Source: Arthrobacter sp042667405
GTDB lineage: Bacteria > Actinomycetota > Actinomycetes > Actinomycetales > Micrococcaceae
Direction of reading: 5' to 3'
NCBI RefSeq assembly: GCF_042667405.1
Contig: NZ_JBHVAL010000006.1
Location: 144,546-208,545 of the forward strand
Length of the DNA stretch: 64,000 nucleotides
In this document: positions 39,727-48,511 of the stretch, one piece after another
Layout: the number at the start of each line of letters is the position of its first letter
How positions within the stretch are numbered: position 1 is the first letter of the stretch
The notes under the pieces: model-generated
What the model was told of the DNA's origin: nothing
Database searches by the model: none
The model's input: the letters and a program-made list of their open reading frames with translations, nothing else
Program-made: the position numbers and the translations under genes

Positions 39727-40654
39727 CGGCAGGCAGCTGCGTCTCGTGCAGTTCCTGCTGGGCGGCCACCTCGCGGAGCAGGCGCACGGCGTGGCGGATG
39801 TTGGGACTTGCCGTCATGGTCTTGCGGTAAACGATCCCTACGGCGCGCTGTTGGACCGGGTTGACCACGGGAACTGCGACGACCCCGGGCGGGAGCGTGG
39901 GCCTGCCAAGACGCGGAACCAGTGCGATGGCCACGCCCTGTTCCACCATGGCTATGTGGGTGGAAAAATCTGGATCATAAACGCGGATGTCCGGTACGCG
40001 GCCAATCCCGGCGAAGATGTGCAAAAGCGCCTCATTGCAGATGGCCCCTGCCGGGGTACTGATCCAGGTCTCCTCCAGCAGGTCTTCACGTTCGACGGCG
40101 GAACGCGCCGCAAGCGCGTGGCTGCTGTTGACCAGGACATCGGCCTGGTCGACGCACAGGTCCTCGTGCACCAGGTTTTCCGGGATGACCAGCGGGACCG
40201 AGTTCCAGTTGTGGACCACCGCCAGTTCGGCCTCGCCTGAGGCCACGCGTTGCACGGCTTCACGGGGGTCCTCGGCCAGGACTGTGATATCCAGATCCGG
40301 GTGGGTGGTCGCCATCCGCCCCAGCATCGGTCCCACCAAACCGCGGCAGGCCGTGGAGAAGGCCACCAGCCTCAACAGGCCCGATGGTTTGGCGGGATCG
40401 GCCAACAACGTGGCCTGCAGTTCTTCGAGTTCGCCCATGATCCGGCGTCCGTAGCCTGCCAGTGCCAGGCCGCGCTCGGTCAGCAGGACGCCGCGGCCGT
40501 TGCGCTCCAGAACGGCAACTCCGGTTTGCTTTTCCAGCTTCTTGATCTGCTGTGAGACCGCAGATGGGCTGTAGCCCATGACGTCCGAGGCTGCCACCAC
40601 CGATCCATGCTGCTCCACGGCGACTAAGGCCCTCAGGGCTGAAATATCGATCAT
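39707..40654 (-). CDS. LysR-family transcriptional regulator
   Basis: A 315-residue regulator with an N-terminal winged helix (LRALVAVEQHGSVVAASDVMGYSPSAVSQQIKKLEKQTGVAVLER) and a two-lobed effector domain. It is divergent from an EamA transporter with a short intergenic region carrying a palindrome, so it probably controls that exporter. The ligand is unknown. Confidence 0.94.
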   Translation of the reverse strand: MIDISALRALVAVEQHGSVVAASDVMGYSPSAVSQQIKKLEKQTGVAVLERNGRGVLLTERGLALAGYGRRIMGELEELQATLLADPAKPSGLLRLVAFSTACRGLVGPMLGRMATTHPDLDITVLAEDPREAVQRVASGEAELAVVHNWNSVPLVIPENLVHEDLCVDQADVLVNSSHALAARSAVEREDLLEETWISTPAGAICNEALLHIFAGIGRVPDIRVYDPDFSTHIAMVEQGVAIALVPRLGRPTLPPGVVAVPVVNPVQQRAVGIVYRKTMTASPNIRHAVRLLREVAAQQELHETQLPAVSGVAP

Positions 40655-40677
40655 GAAGTAAATCTACTGGGTTTCAT

Positions 40678-40689
40678 GTTGAATTCAAC
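40678..40689. promoter_or_regulatory. Palindrome in the LysR/EamA divergent region
   Basis: GTTGAATTCAAC is a perfect 12-bp palindrome between the divergent starts. It is a candidate LysR site and lies upstream of the preferred EamA start at 40727. Confidence 0.5.
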
Positions 40690-40726
40690 GCTGGTGCTTC
40701 ATTCAAAAGAGCGTCAGAGTGTACTC

Positions 40727-41638
40727 GTGAACCTTCGCCACTCTGCCCTCGCCGTTCTCGTAGCTGTCCTCTGGGGCGTCAACTTCGTTGCCATCGACCT
40801 CGGCCTGCACACGAACGGCCGGGATGTCCCGCCCCTGCTTTTCGTGGCCATGCGCTTCGTGCTGGTGGTTTTTCCCTTCATCTTCTTCATCCGCAAACCG
40901 GACGTCAGCTGGAAGGCGATTGCCGGCGTCGGGCTCTTCATGAGTGCGGGGCAGTTCGGCCTCCTGTACCTGGGCATGGCCCTCGGAATGCCCGCAGGCC
41001 TGGCCTCGCTGGTGCTGCAGGCCCAGGTCCTGTTCACCATCCTGCTCGCGGCCCGGTTCCTTGGCGAAAGACCGAGTCGGAGGCAGCTGCTTGGCGTGGT
41101 GCTGGGCATCGCGGGGTTGGGGGTGGTGGCGGTGGGGCGCAGTGCCGTGGCTCCGGTGCTTCCGCTCATGATCGTGCTGGCGGCGGCCTTGTCGTGGGCG
41201 GTGGGGAACGTGGTGGCCCGGCACTCGAAAGCGGCCTCCGGGCTGGGCTTGGTGGTGTGGTCGGGGGCCGTGGTGCCGGTTCCGTTGGCCGGATTGTCGC
41301 TGGTGGTGGATGGTCCGGGCACCGTGGGGGCAACGCTGACGGACCTGCAACCGGCCACCATCCTGAGCGCCGTGTACACCGCAGTGTTCGCGTCGTTGGT
41401 GGGGTACGGCATCTGGAACCGGCTGTTGTCGCTGTACCCGAGCTCCGACGTCGTGCCTTTCACGCTCCTGGTCCCGGTGGTGGGTATGACGGCCGCGTGG
41501 CTGGTCCTGAACGAGATTCCGACGCCCGCAGAGGTCATGGGCGGGCTGATCCTGCTCCTGGGCGTGGCGACGGCGGTGTTCGGTGCCTCCCGAAAACGTC
41601 CCGGAACCCCCGTTGTGAGGCCTGCTCTGCGTGTCTGA
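40727..41638 (+). CDS. EamA/DMT-family transporter
   Basis: A 303-residue membrane protein with ten predicted helices in two EamA halves (AVLVAVLWGVNFVAIDLGL opens the first, LPLMIVLAAALSWAVGNVVARHS the second), typical of drug/metabolite exporters such as RhtA/YdcZ-like amino-acid exporters. GTG 40727 gives MNLRHSALAV, the usual family start; ATG 40676 would place 17 residues over the palindrome. Its last residues (VVRPALRV) are encoded by the left arm of a 63-bp palindromic repeat. Confidence 0.92.
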   Translation: MNLRHSALAVLVAVLWGVNFVAIDLGLHTNGRDVPPLLFVAMRFVLVVFPFIFFIRKPDVSWKAIAGVGLFMSAGQFGLLYLGMALGMPAGLASLVLQAQVLFTILLAARFLGERPSRRQLLGVVLGIAGLGVVAVGRSAVAPVLPLMIVLAAALSWAVGNVVARHSKAASGLGLVVWSGAVVPVPLAGLSLVVDGPGTVGATLTDLQPATILSAVYTAVFASLVGYGIWNRLLSLYPSSDVVPFTLLVPVVGMTAAWLVLNEIPTPAEVMGGLILLLGVATAVFGASRKRPGTPVVRPALRV

Positions 41639-41673
41639 ACGTGCCGTTAGCGCGCAGAGCAGGCCTCACAACG
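41611..41673. repeat. 63-bp palindromic element, copy 1
   Basis: Perfect 21-bp arms (left 41611-41631, right 41653-41673; core GTTGTGAGGCCTGCTCTGCG) enclose a 21-nt loop ending TTAGCG, and CCCC/GGGG just outside lengthens the stem. The left arm forms the end of the EamA gene. Confidence 0.9.
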
Positions 41674-41680
41674 CGGGGGT

Positions 41681-42376
41681 CTAGCGTTTGGGGGCCGGCT
41701 TGCGTTGGGTTGGAACGCTCGACGCCGGTCGCTTGGCCGGCGTCGTTGCCGTACGGGGTGCGGGGCGCTTGGGAGCGGGGGTTGCCTGGGGTGCGGGGCG
41801 CTTGGCGGCGGGGGTTGCCGGGCGCTTGGGAGCGGGGGCGGCCGGGGCTGCGGGTCGCTTGGCGGCGGGGCTGGCCGGACGCGGGGTGGATTTTCGCTGG
41901 GCCGGTGTCCGTTTGGGAGAAGGCGCCGGCCGTTTCACTGGCGCAGCCGCCCGCGATCCGAACGACGGCACCACGGCTCCGAGGAACATCACGGCCAGTG
42001 TGCCCATCCCGGCAGCGACTGCCAGGTAGAAATAGATATCGGAGTCCTTGGTGCTGACCGCGCTGCCAGTGCTCACTGCACCGCCCAAGGCGTTGGCGTC
42101 CTGGGTGAACGCGATACCCCACATGCGAAGGAAGGCGATGCTGCAGCCAATGAACAGGCTGGTTCCCACGGCACCGAGCAGGATCACAAGGTATCGCCGC
42201 CGGCTGAAGAGCTGCACGAGGGAAGCGAGGTAGCAAAGCAGCACGCTTCCGAGGAACAGGTACAACACCAGTTCTTCGAGCACCACAGCCGCGAGGACCA
42301 ACAGCGCCAATGATACGAAGGCGGCCACTACCGCAAGCTTCCCGCTGTTCCCCATGTGACGCATGAGGTTAATCAT
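41681..42376 (-). CDS. Membrane protein with a basic Lys/Pro/Ala repeat tail
   Basis: A 231-residue protein. Four hydrophobic helices lie in the first 125 residues. The last 95 residues are a highly basic, disordered tail with repeated AAKRPA and APKRPA units, resembling histone-like tails and probably cytosolic. ATG 42376 is used; ATG 42364 and 42355 are close alternatives. No family is recognised. It lies between copies 1 and 2 of the 63-bp element. Confidence 0.75.
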   Translation of the reverse strand: MINLMRHMGNSGKLAVVAAFVSLALLVLAAVVLEELVLYLFLGSVLLCYLASLVQLFSRRRYLVILLGAVGTSLFIGCSIAFLRMWGIAFTQDANALGGAVSTGSAVSTKDSDIYFYLAVAAGMGTLAVMFLGAVVPSFGSRAAAPVKRPAPSPKRTPAQRKSTPRPASPAAKRPAAPAAPAPKRPATPAAKRPAPQATPAPKRPAPRTATTPAKRPASSVPTQRKPAPKR

Positions 42377-42424
42377 CGCCGACCAAGTGGCCACGCCACG
42401 CCGTCGTACATTGCAGTTGGATAC

Positions 42425-42487
42425 CGTTGTGCGGCCTGGTCTGCGCGCCATGGCCATGACATGGGACGCAGAGCAGGCCTCGCAACG
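42425..42487. repeat. 63-bp palindromic element, copy 2
   Basis: Arms 42425-42445 and 42467-42487 with three mismatched pairs, and again a 21-nt loop. It lies between the membrane-protein start and the TetR stop (42490). Confidence 0.85.
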
Positions 42488-42489
42488 CG

Positions 42490-43122
42490 TTACTTGATGA
42501 CGTACCCGTGCATGATGGTCATCACCGCGGCCACGCTTTGCTCGCGGGTTCGTTCCGGGTTGTAGGTCTGCCGGTCCAGGCCCACCACGAAGATGGCTCC
42601 GAAGATGGCCGCTTCGAGGCTGCCGCGGGCAATGGAAGTGTCCACGGTGTAGCCGGCTGCGACGCGTTCCACCGCGGAACCGATCACCGCCAGGAGTTCG
42701 GCCCGGAGCTCGGCAAAGACAGCGCTCCATTCGCCGGGCGTCCGCCAGTTTTCGCTGACCCAGAGCCGGGCGAAGGAGGGGTAGTCGTCCATGAACTCCA
42801 TGGCCTGGCCCACCATGTTCTGCATGGATTCCAGGGGATCGCTGCTTTGCCCCTGGACGTCCTGGAGCCTGACGAGCATGATGTCGACGCCGTGCCGAAG
42901 AAGCTGGGCGATCAGGTCCGACTTGCTGCCGAAGTTGTAGTACACGGTCCCCTTGGACACTCCGGCAGCAGCGGCGATCTCGTCCACGGTCACTCCCGCG
43001 GCGCCGCGTTCGCCGATCAGCTCCATGGATGCCTCGAACAGCCGCTGTTTGGTGGCGTTGGTGCGGCCCGGACGGAGCTTCTTCTCCGCGGTTCCCGCAG
43101 GGGCCGGCTCGGTGGTGCTCAT
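42490..43122 (-). CDS. TetR-family regulator of the YhgE/Pip operon
   Basis: A 210-residue repressor. The N-terminal HTH is TKQRLFEASMELIGERGAAGVTVDEIAAAAGVSKGTVYYNFGSKSDLI. The start overlaps the YhgE/Pip stop as ATGA, so it is the third gene of that operon. A 16-bp inverted repeat over the operon promoter (45967-45982) is the probable operator, giving autoregulation. Its ligand would presumably be a membrane-active compound. Confidence 0.93.
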   Translation of the reverse strand: MSTTEPAPAGTAEKKLRPGRTNATKQRLFEASMELIGERGAAGVTVDEIAAAAGVSKGTVYYNFGSKSDLIAQLLRHGVDIMLVRLQDVQGQSSDPLESMQNMVGQAMEFMDDYPSFARLWVSENWRTPGEWSAVFAELRAELLAVIGSAVERVAAGYTVDTSIARGSLEAAIFGAIFVVGLDRQTYNPERTREQSVAAVMTIMHGYVIK

Positions 43123-45155
43123 ACTGCAATCTCCGGCTTCAGGGTCTTGAGGGTCCACATCTTGTGCTTGCGGACCGCCAGTGTGGACAGTGCCGCTCCC
43201 AGCAAAGTGTATCCAAGCAGCCCCAGCACGGTAGGCCAGATCATGCTGAGTTCGCCGCCGTAGATCAGGTGCCGCATGCCGGTGACGACGTAGCCCATGG
43301 GCAGGACCTCGTGGACCACGTGCAGGGGCGCCGGGGTGGTCTGCCATGGGAACGTACCACCGGAAGAAACCAGCTGCAGGACCAGCAGGATCAGGACCAC
43401 GAACTTGCCCGGCGTACCCAGCAGGGCCACGATGCCTTGGATGATCGCGCTGAACGCCATCACAGCGGCCAGCATGAACAGCCACATCCCGATCGGGTGG
43501 GCCGGATTCAGGCCCAGACCGAGATCCACCACCACGGTCAGGATGGTGGCCTGCAGCACCGAAACCACGAAGAACGGCAGCCAGCCTCCGACGGCGATTT
43601 TCCAGGCGGGGGCGTTCGAGGCCAGGGCCCGCTGGGTGATGGGGCGCATGGCCTGGACCAGCATGAACACACCGATCCAGAGAGCCAGCGTCAGGAAGAA
43701 CGGGGCCAGGCCGGCACCGTAGGAACCCGCCTTGGCTTGGGAGACGTTATCCACGGCAACGGGATCGGCGATGACCTTGGAGACGTTGCTCTTTTGTTCA
43801 TCGTTGGGGTTCGGGATGTCTCCAGCGCCCTTCGCGAGCTCCGTGGCGAGCGTGTGGGAGCCATCTGCCGCGGTCACTGCGCCGCTGGCCAGCTGTCCGG
43901 CGCCGTCGTCCAGTTGGTGGGCACCGTCGTCGAGTTTCACAGCGCCATCCAAGGCCGACTGCTGACCGGCTGCCAGCGTGGCCGAGCCGGAATTCAGCTG
44001 CCCGGCCCCGGCTGCTGCCTGGGAAATGGCGTCGGTCAAAGCCGGGGTTGCGCCCGCGAGCTTTTGGGCGCCGGCGCTGACCGCGGCGGAACCGTCGGAG
44101 AGCTGCTGGATCTTGGCGGCATCACCGGAAATCTTCGCCCTGGCGTCGGTGACCGGGCTGGAAGTTGCCGCGGCATCGAAGTCGGCGAGGACCTTGTCGG
44201 CCTGCTCCTGGGTCAGCACACCAGCAGCCACAAGCCGCGCGTTGGACTCGAGCACACGGTTGCGAAGGCCCTTGTCCGCTGCGTCCAATTGCCCGACGAC
44301 TTCCTGGACCTTGGCGTTCAGTTCCGCGTTGCCCGCGGCCACCTGGGCGGCGCCGTCGGCGAGTTTCTGCGAATCCGCGGGGAGGGTCGCCGTCTTGTTC
44401 TTGAGCTCGGTGAGCCCCGAGCTCAACTGGCCGGCACCCGCGTTCAGCTGCACAGCGCCGTCGCGCAGCTGGGTTTGGCCGGCAACCAGTTGGTCCGCGC
44501 CGGTGACCAGCTGACCGGTGCCGGTGTGGAGGGTGGCGGCGCCGTCGCTGAGCTTTCCGACACCGGTGGCGAGCTCGGAGGCGCCGTCTGCGGCCTTCAC
44601 GATGGACGCGTGGATGGTGCCAAAACCGGTAAGGAGCTGGTTGGCGGTTTCTTCGCCCACTTCCTTGGCCACGGTGGAGTGCACGGCCGTGGTGAGCTTG
44701 TCCACGATGGTGCTCAGGAGGTAGTTGTTGGCGTCGTTGGTGGTGACGTGCAGCATGGCCTGGTTGGCGGCGTCAAAGCTGCCGGGGGAGACCAGGTTGG
44801 ACGAGAAGTCCTTGGGGATCCGCAGGGCGAACGCGTATTCACCGGTTTTCACCCCGGCGTCGGCTTCTTCGGCGTTGGAGACCTGCTTCCAGTTGAAGAC
44901 GTGGCCCTCCACCAGGCTGTCCGCCACCTTCTTGCCGGCCTGCAATTGCGTGCCGTCCTTCGCGGTGGCGCCGCTGTCTTCGACCACCAATGCTGCGTCG
45001 ATCTGGTTCAGGTTTCCGTACGGATCCCAGTTCGCGTACAGGTAGACCGCGCCGTACAGCAGCGGGACCATGGTCAGTGCGAGGATGGTCAGCTTGGGCA
45101 GGAGCCCGCCGGTCATGCGCTTGAGTTCGGAGCGGGCAAGCCGCAGAACAGTCAC
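43119..45155 (-). CDS. YhgE/Pip-domain membrane protein
   Basis: A 678-residue protein. One N-terminal helix (about 23-42) is followed by a large extracytoplasmic region with many turns of a Gly-x-x-x-Leu-x-x-Gly-Ala pattern (GAGQLNSGSATLAAGQQSALDGAVKLDDGAHQLDDGAGQLA), then five to six C-terminal helices of ABC-2 permease type. Pip/YhgE proteins are phage-receptor or ESX/drug-efflux-like exporters in Gram-positives. ATGA overlaps join it to the genes on both sides. Confidence 0.92.
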   Translation of the reverse strand: MTVLRLARSELKRMTGGLLPKLTILALTMVPLLYGAVYLYANWDPYGNLNQIDAALVVEDSGATAKDGTQLQAGKKVADSLVEGHVFNWKQVSNAEEADAGVKTGEYAFALRIPKDFSSNLVSPGSFDAANQAMLHVTTNDANNYLLSTIVDKLTTAVHSTVAKEVGEETANQLLTGFGTIHASIVKAADGASELATGVGKLSDGAATLHTGTGQLVTGADQLVAGQTQLRDGAVQLNAGAGQLSSGLTELKNKTATLPADSQKLADGAAQVAAGNAELNAKVQEVVGQLDAADKGLRNRVLESNARLVAAGVLTQEQADKVLADFDAAATSSPVTDARAKISGDAAKIQQLSDGSAAVSAGAQKLAGATPALTDAISQAAAGAGQLNSGSATLAAGQQSALDGAVKLDDGAHQLDDGAGQLASGAVTAADGSHTLATELAKGAGDIPNPNDEQKSNVSKVIADPVAVDNVSQAKAGSYGAGLAPFFLTLALWIGVFMLVQAMRPITQRALASNAPAWKIAVGGWLPFFVVSVLQATILTVVVDLGLGLNPAHPIGMWLFMLAAVMAFSAIIQGIVALLGTPGKFVVLILLVLQLVSSGGTFPWQTTPAPLHVVHEVLPMGYVVTGMRHLIYGGELSMIWPTVLGLLGYTLLGAALSTLAVRKHKMWTLKTLKPEIAV

Positions 45156-45922
45156 TTTGCAGTCCTTTGGAGGGTTTGGGTTTCAGATTCTTCGGCCAGG
45201 TCCGGCGCGGTTTCGGCAGCGTGTTTGGCTTTGGGCTCGACGACGACGGCTGGCTGAGTGGGCGCGGGTGCAGGCTCTGGTTCCGGTTCAGGGGGATGCG
45301 ATACGGAGTTGCCGATCACCGCTGCGGGGCCGGTCCAGCTGTCCGGGAGGGCACCGACGACGGCGACGACGGCAAGCGGCCGCCCGGCGTCGGACGCCAA
45401 AGCCTGGAGCCTCGGCAACCAGGTTTCGGGATCGGCGCTGTGGCGGTCAGGGGAGTCCACGACCAAAAGGTCCGTAGCAGGGTCGGCCAGGGCCAACGCC
45501 GTCAGGAGTTCGAGGCGGCGTCCGGCGGGGAGCTGTTCAATCCAGAGGCCGGCAATGTCTTCGAAGCTGTTCACTTTGAGCCACGGCTTGCTCAGCAGCG
45601 CGCCACGGTAGCGGCGGGGGATCAGGGAAAGGTCTTCGGTGACGAGGTCCCGGACGCTGAGGTGCTGCTCGGGTTCATTGACGCCGGGGGAGTCCACCAG
45701 GGCGCTGGCGAGCCGGATCTTCTTGGTCTTGGTGGTGTTATCCCAGCTGAGGACGCCGTTGCTCGGCTTCATGCGGCCGCTCAGCGCCAATGCCAGCGCG
45801 GTCCGCTGGTCCTGGCCTTCTCCGGCCACGAGCAGGAGTTCGCCTCGGTGAACTTGGAGCGAGGTGGCCGGGAGGAGGTCGTCCCGGCGGCCGTGGATCT
45901 GGAGTTGCTGTACGGACAGCAC
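45152..45922 (-). CDS. Degenerate ABC-type ATP-binding protein
   Basis: A 256-residue protein with the layout of an ABC ATPase but altered active motifs. Walker A is GEGQDQRT (34-41), so the second and third Gly and the Lys (Arg40) are lost. The signature is LPAGRR (131-136). Walker B is LLVVDS (152-157) with Ser in place of the catalytic Glu. It is unlikely to hydrolyse ATP normally. A Pro/Glu-rich tail follows. GTG 45922 has AAAGG upstream. It leads the operon with YhgE/Pip and TetR and is probably a regulatory partner of the permease. Confidence 0.82.
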   Translation of the reverse strand: MLSVQQLQIHGRRDDLLPATSLQVHRGELLLVAGEGQDQRTALALALSGRMKPSNGVLSWDNTTKTKKIRLASALVDSPGVNEPEQHLSVRDLVTEDLSLIPRRYRGALLSKPWLKVNSFEDIAGLWIEQLPAGRRLELLTALALADPATDLLVVDSPDRHSADPETWLPRLQALASDAGRPLAVVAVVGALPDSWTGPAAVIGNSVSHPPEPEPEPAPAPTQPAVVVEPKAKHAAETAPDLAEESETQTLQRTAK

Positions 45923-45956
45923 AATGAAACCTTTCGCAGAACTGTTGTCTGCGATA

Positions 45957-45985
45957 AGTCTAACTAAACTGACCAGTCAGTTCAA
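45957..45985 (-). promoter_or_regulatory. Promoter with embedded TetR operator
   Basis: TTGAAC (45980-45985) and TAGACT (45957-45962) are separated by 17 bp on the minus strand. AACTGACCAGTCAGTT (45967-45982), with 7-bp perfect arms, overlaps the -35 and spacer, so binding would block transcription of the operon. Confidence 0.7.
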
Positions 45986-45992
45986 ATAGAAA

Positions 45993-47450
45993 TCAGAGGC
46001 CATACTTTTCCATCAGCCGAAGCCACACTTCGCTGATGGTCGGATATGACGGCACCGCATGCCAGAGCCTGTCCAAGGGGACCTCGCCGACGATGGCAAT
46101 GGTTGCCGAATGCAGAAGTTCGGAAACGCCGGGGCCCGCAAAGGTGGCCCCGATGATCACCCTCCGGTCCTCGTCCACCACTATCTGGGCCCACCCCTTG
46201 TAGTCAGGTGAGTACAGTTGGGAGCCACTGACGTTGATGGGAAGTTCGACGCCGGTCACGTTCTTTCCCTGAAGGAGCGCCTCCTCGAGGCCCTGTCCCA
46301 CCGAGGCCACCTCGGGGTCCGTGAAGACAACACTGGGGACCGCGTGCTCGTTGGCGGTGTGCGCCCACGGGCTCCACGGCTGTGGGCTGCCCTCGAGCTC
46401 GCCCTTGGCGCGGGCAACGATGGCGTCACCCGTTGCCCGGGCCTCGTACTTGCCCTGATGCGTCAGGAGAACCTTCCCCGCGGCATCTCCGGCGGCGTAC
46501 AGCCAGGAACCGCTGGTGCCATCGCTGGCTGGTCCTTCGACCAGCCCGCTCGCATCGGTCGCGAGCCGGGGGGCTTTGCCGTTTTCGCCTTCGATTCCCA
46601 CGCTCTCCAGGCCCAGGTTGGCCAGGGCCGGACGCCTGCCGGACGCAACCAGGAGTTGGTCGGCGTCGACCGTTTTGCCGTCGAGCGTCACGGTGATGGA
46701 GCCGTCGTCGTTCTTCTCCACCTTGTGGACATCCGTGTGGAGGTGGACTGTGACGCCATCGGCCCGAAGCCCGGCCAGGACCAGGTTCGCCGCTTCCTCG
46801 GCGTAGCTGCTCAAGAGCCGTCCGCGGGCCACGATGGTGACATTGGCACCGAGGCGGGCAAAAGCCTGCGCCAGTTCCACGCCTGCCACGCCACCGCCGA
46901 GGACCACGAACCGCTGCGGGATTTCCTTGGCTGCCGTAGCTCCCCGGGTGGTCCAGTAAGGCACGTCCTTGAGCCCCTCGATGTCCGGAATGGTGGGCGT
47001 TGAACCGGTAGCCACGACTACTGCATGGTTGGCCTTGAGTGCGTAGCTGTTGCCGTCGAGGGCGTCCACCTGGACCTCGCGGGGACCCGTGATCCGGCCC
47101 CGCCCACGGATCAGGTCAATGCCGGCGCTATCCAGCCATTCGACCTGGCTGCCGTCCTGCCAGTTGTTGGTGAACCAGTCCCGGTGCTTCAGCGCCGCCG
47201 GTGCGTCCATGGTTCCGGTGATCGCCTCCGTCGCACCGGGGATTCCTTGGGCCGCATGCAGGACGCTGCCGGGGCGAAGGAGGGCCTTGGAGGGAATGCA
47301 GGCCCAGTACGAGCATTCGCCGCCCACCAACTCGCTTTCGATGATTACCGCCGACAGGCCACCGCGCACCACCCGGTCGGCCACGTTTTCACCAACGGCG
47401 CCTGCGCCGATCACTATTACGTCGTACTCGCGGGAGGTCTCGGCAGTCAT
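45993..47450 (-). CDS. Pyridine nucleotide-disulfide oxidoreductase (lipoamide dehydrogenase-like)
   Basis: A 485-residue flavoprotein. FAD is bound by VIVIGAGAVGENVA. GGECSYWACIPSK holds the redox Cys46 and Cys51. NAD(P) is bound by VVLGGGVAGVELAQAFARLG, and YAAGDAAG is the second FAD motif. In the C-terminal dimer motif the usual His-Pro-Thr catalytic base is replaced by Tyr469 (HAVPSYPTISE), so it may not be a true lipoamide dehydrogenase. No 2-oxoacid dehydrogenase genes are nearby. The substrate may be another low-molecular disulfide or a quinone. Confidence 0.9.
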   Translation of the reverse strand: MTAETSREYDVIVIGAGAVGENVADRVVRGGLSAVIIESELVGGECSYWACIPSKALLRPGSVLHAAQGIPGATEAITGTMDAPAALKHRDWFTNNWQDGSQVEWLDSAGIDLIRGRGRITGPREVQVDALDGNSYALKANHAVVVATGSTPTIPDIEGLKDVPYWTTRGATAAKEIPQRFVVLGGGVAGVELAQAFARLGANVTIVARGRLLSSYAEEAANLVLAGLRADGVTVHLHTDVHKVEKNDDGSITVTLDGKTVDADQLLVASGRRPALANLGLESVGIEGENGKAPRLATDASGLVEGPASDGTSGSWLYAAGDAAGKVLLTHQGKYEARATGDAIVARAKGELEGSPQPWSPWAHTANEHAVPSVVFTDPEVASVGQGLEEALLQGKNVTGVELPINVSGSQLYSPDYKGWAQIVVDEDRRVIIGATFAGPGVSELLHSATIAIVGEVPLDRLWHAVPSYPTISEVWLRLMEKYGL

Positions 47451-47476
47451 GGGGAAAGCCTACGCCGGAGCCCTTC

Positions 47477-47539
47477 CGTTGTGAGGCCCGTTCTGCGTGC
47501 CTTCCCGGGTTTTTAGCGCGCAGAGCAGGCCTCGCAAGG
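47477..47539. repeat. 63-bp palindromic element, copy 3
   Basis: Arms 47477-47497 and 47519-47539, with a few mismatched pairs and a 21-nt loop ending TTAGCG as in copy 1. It lies between the divergent flavoprotein and sulfurtransferase genes. Confidence 0.85.
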
Positions 47540-47606
47540 GCGTTCTTCGGTCCACATAATGGGATTGTAATCTCATAATTTGGGATTGCTGGCTAGGCTG
47601 CAGAGC

Positions 47607-48452
47607 ATGGGAGATGAGTTGAAGCCTTTTGTCGACTGGAGCTGGTGCGCCGCCAGGCTGGGAACCTTCGTTCTTGCAGACTGCCGCTGGTATCTCGACG
47701 GCGCCTCCGGGGAAGACGCATATCAGAGCGGTCATGTTCCCGGTGCCGTTTTCATTGATTTGGACTTGTGGTTGTCGGGACCTGCGTCTCCGGAAGCCGG
47801 GCGGAACCCGCTACCCGATCCCGAGGTGTTCGCTGACGGGATGCGGGAAGCCGGTATCAATGACGCGGATACCGTGGTTGTTTACGACGACGCCGGGGGA
47901 GTCATCGCCGCAAGGCTTGTGTGGATGCTCCGCTCAACGGGACATAAGGCGGCGGTTTTGAATGGTGGGATGGGTGCTTATCCGGGGGAGCTCTCCACTA
48001 CGACGTCGCAGCCGGGCAAGGGTGACTTCACTGCTCAAGGCTGGCCGGCCGGTCATGTTGCGGATATCTCGGAGGCAGCTTCCTCACGCTACCTGACAAT
48101 GGATGCCAGGAACCGTGACCGGTTCGAGGGCCGCCAAGACCCCATCGATCCACGACCGGGACACATCCCCGGCGCCGCGAACGTCCCTTGCCGGGAGAAC
48201 CTCGACGCCGCCGGATACCTTTTGCCGGAACCGCAGATCCGCCAAAACTTCGAGCGGGCAGGCGTTGTCTCCGCTGCCGGGACCATTACCTACTGCGGCT
48301 CAGGAGTGACCGCTTGCCACAACCTGCTGATGATGGAACACCTCGGCATGGGGCACGGCAAGCTGTTCGTCGGAGGCTGGTCCCAATACGGGCATGCCTT
48401 CGACCGGCCTGTGGAAATTCTGCTGGATCATTCAGTGCTGCACCTTGAGTAA
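47607..48452 (+). CDS. Sulfurtransferase with two rhodanese domains
   Basis: A 281-residue enzyme of the thiosulfate/3-mercaptopyruvate sulfurtransferase group. The first domain is inactive but structurally typical (DCRWYLDGASGEDAYQSGHVPGAVFIDLD). The second has the catalytic loop YCGSGVTACHN with the persulfide Cys. ATG 47607 is preferred to ATG 47580 because it starts the conserved part. Its 3' end forms one arm of an unusual 16-bp inverted repeat (48418-48504). Confidence 0.93.
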   Translation: MGDELKPFVDWSWCAARLGTFVLADCRWYLDGASGEDAYQSGHVPGAVFIDLDLWLSGPASPEAGRNPLPDPEVFADGMREAGINDADTVVVYDDAGGVIAARLVWMLRSTGHKAAVLNGGMGAYPGELSTTTSQPGKGDFTAQGWPAGHVADISEAASSRYLTMDARNRDRFEGRQDPIDPRPGHIPGAANVPCRENLDAAGYLLPEPQIRQNFERAGVVSAAGTITYCGSGVTACHNLLMMEHLGMGHGKLFVGGWSQYGHAFDRPVEILLDHSVLHLE

Positions 48453-48504
48453 CCGCGCCAGGTAGGGAACCCGCAGGGTGGGTCCACGGAATGATCCAGC
48501 AGAA
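48418..48504. repeat. Long-loop inverted repeat spanning a stop codon
   Basis: TTCTGCTGGATCATTC (48418-48433) is matched perfectly by 48489-48504. The 55-base loop contains the sulfurtransferase stop (48450-48452). The right arm ends eight bases before the convergent nanE stop. Confidence 0.8.
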
Positions 48505-48511
48505 AATGTAG

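Noticed and set aside
41681..43129. A 482-codon minus-strand frame joining the basic-tail membrane protein to sequence over the TetR gene
   Set aside because: Only the last 231 codons look like a protein; the rest is a shadow of the TetR gene and crosses a palindromic repeat.
43029..45257. A 742-codon plus-strand open frame
   Set aside because: It is antisense to the YhgE/Pip gene, whose Gly/Ala/Leu repeats and high GC leave the opposite strand open. It has no recognisable domain and covers parts of three real genes.
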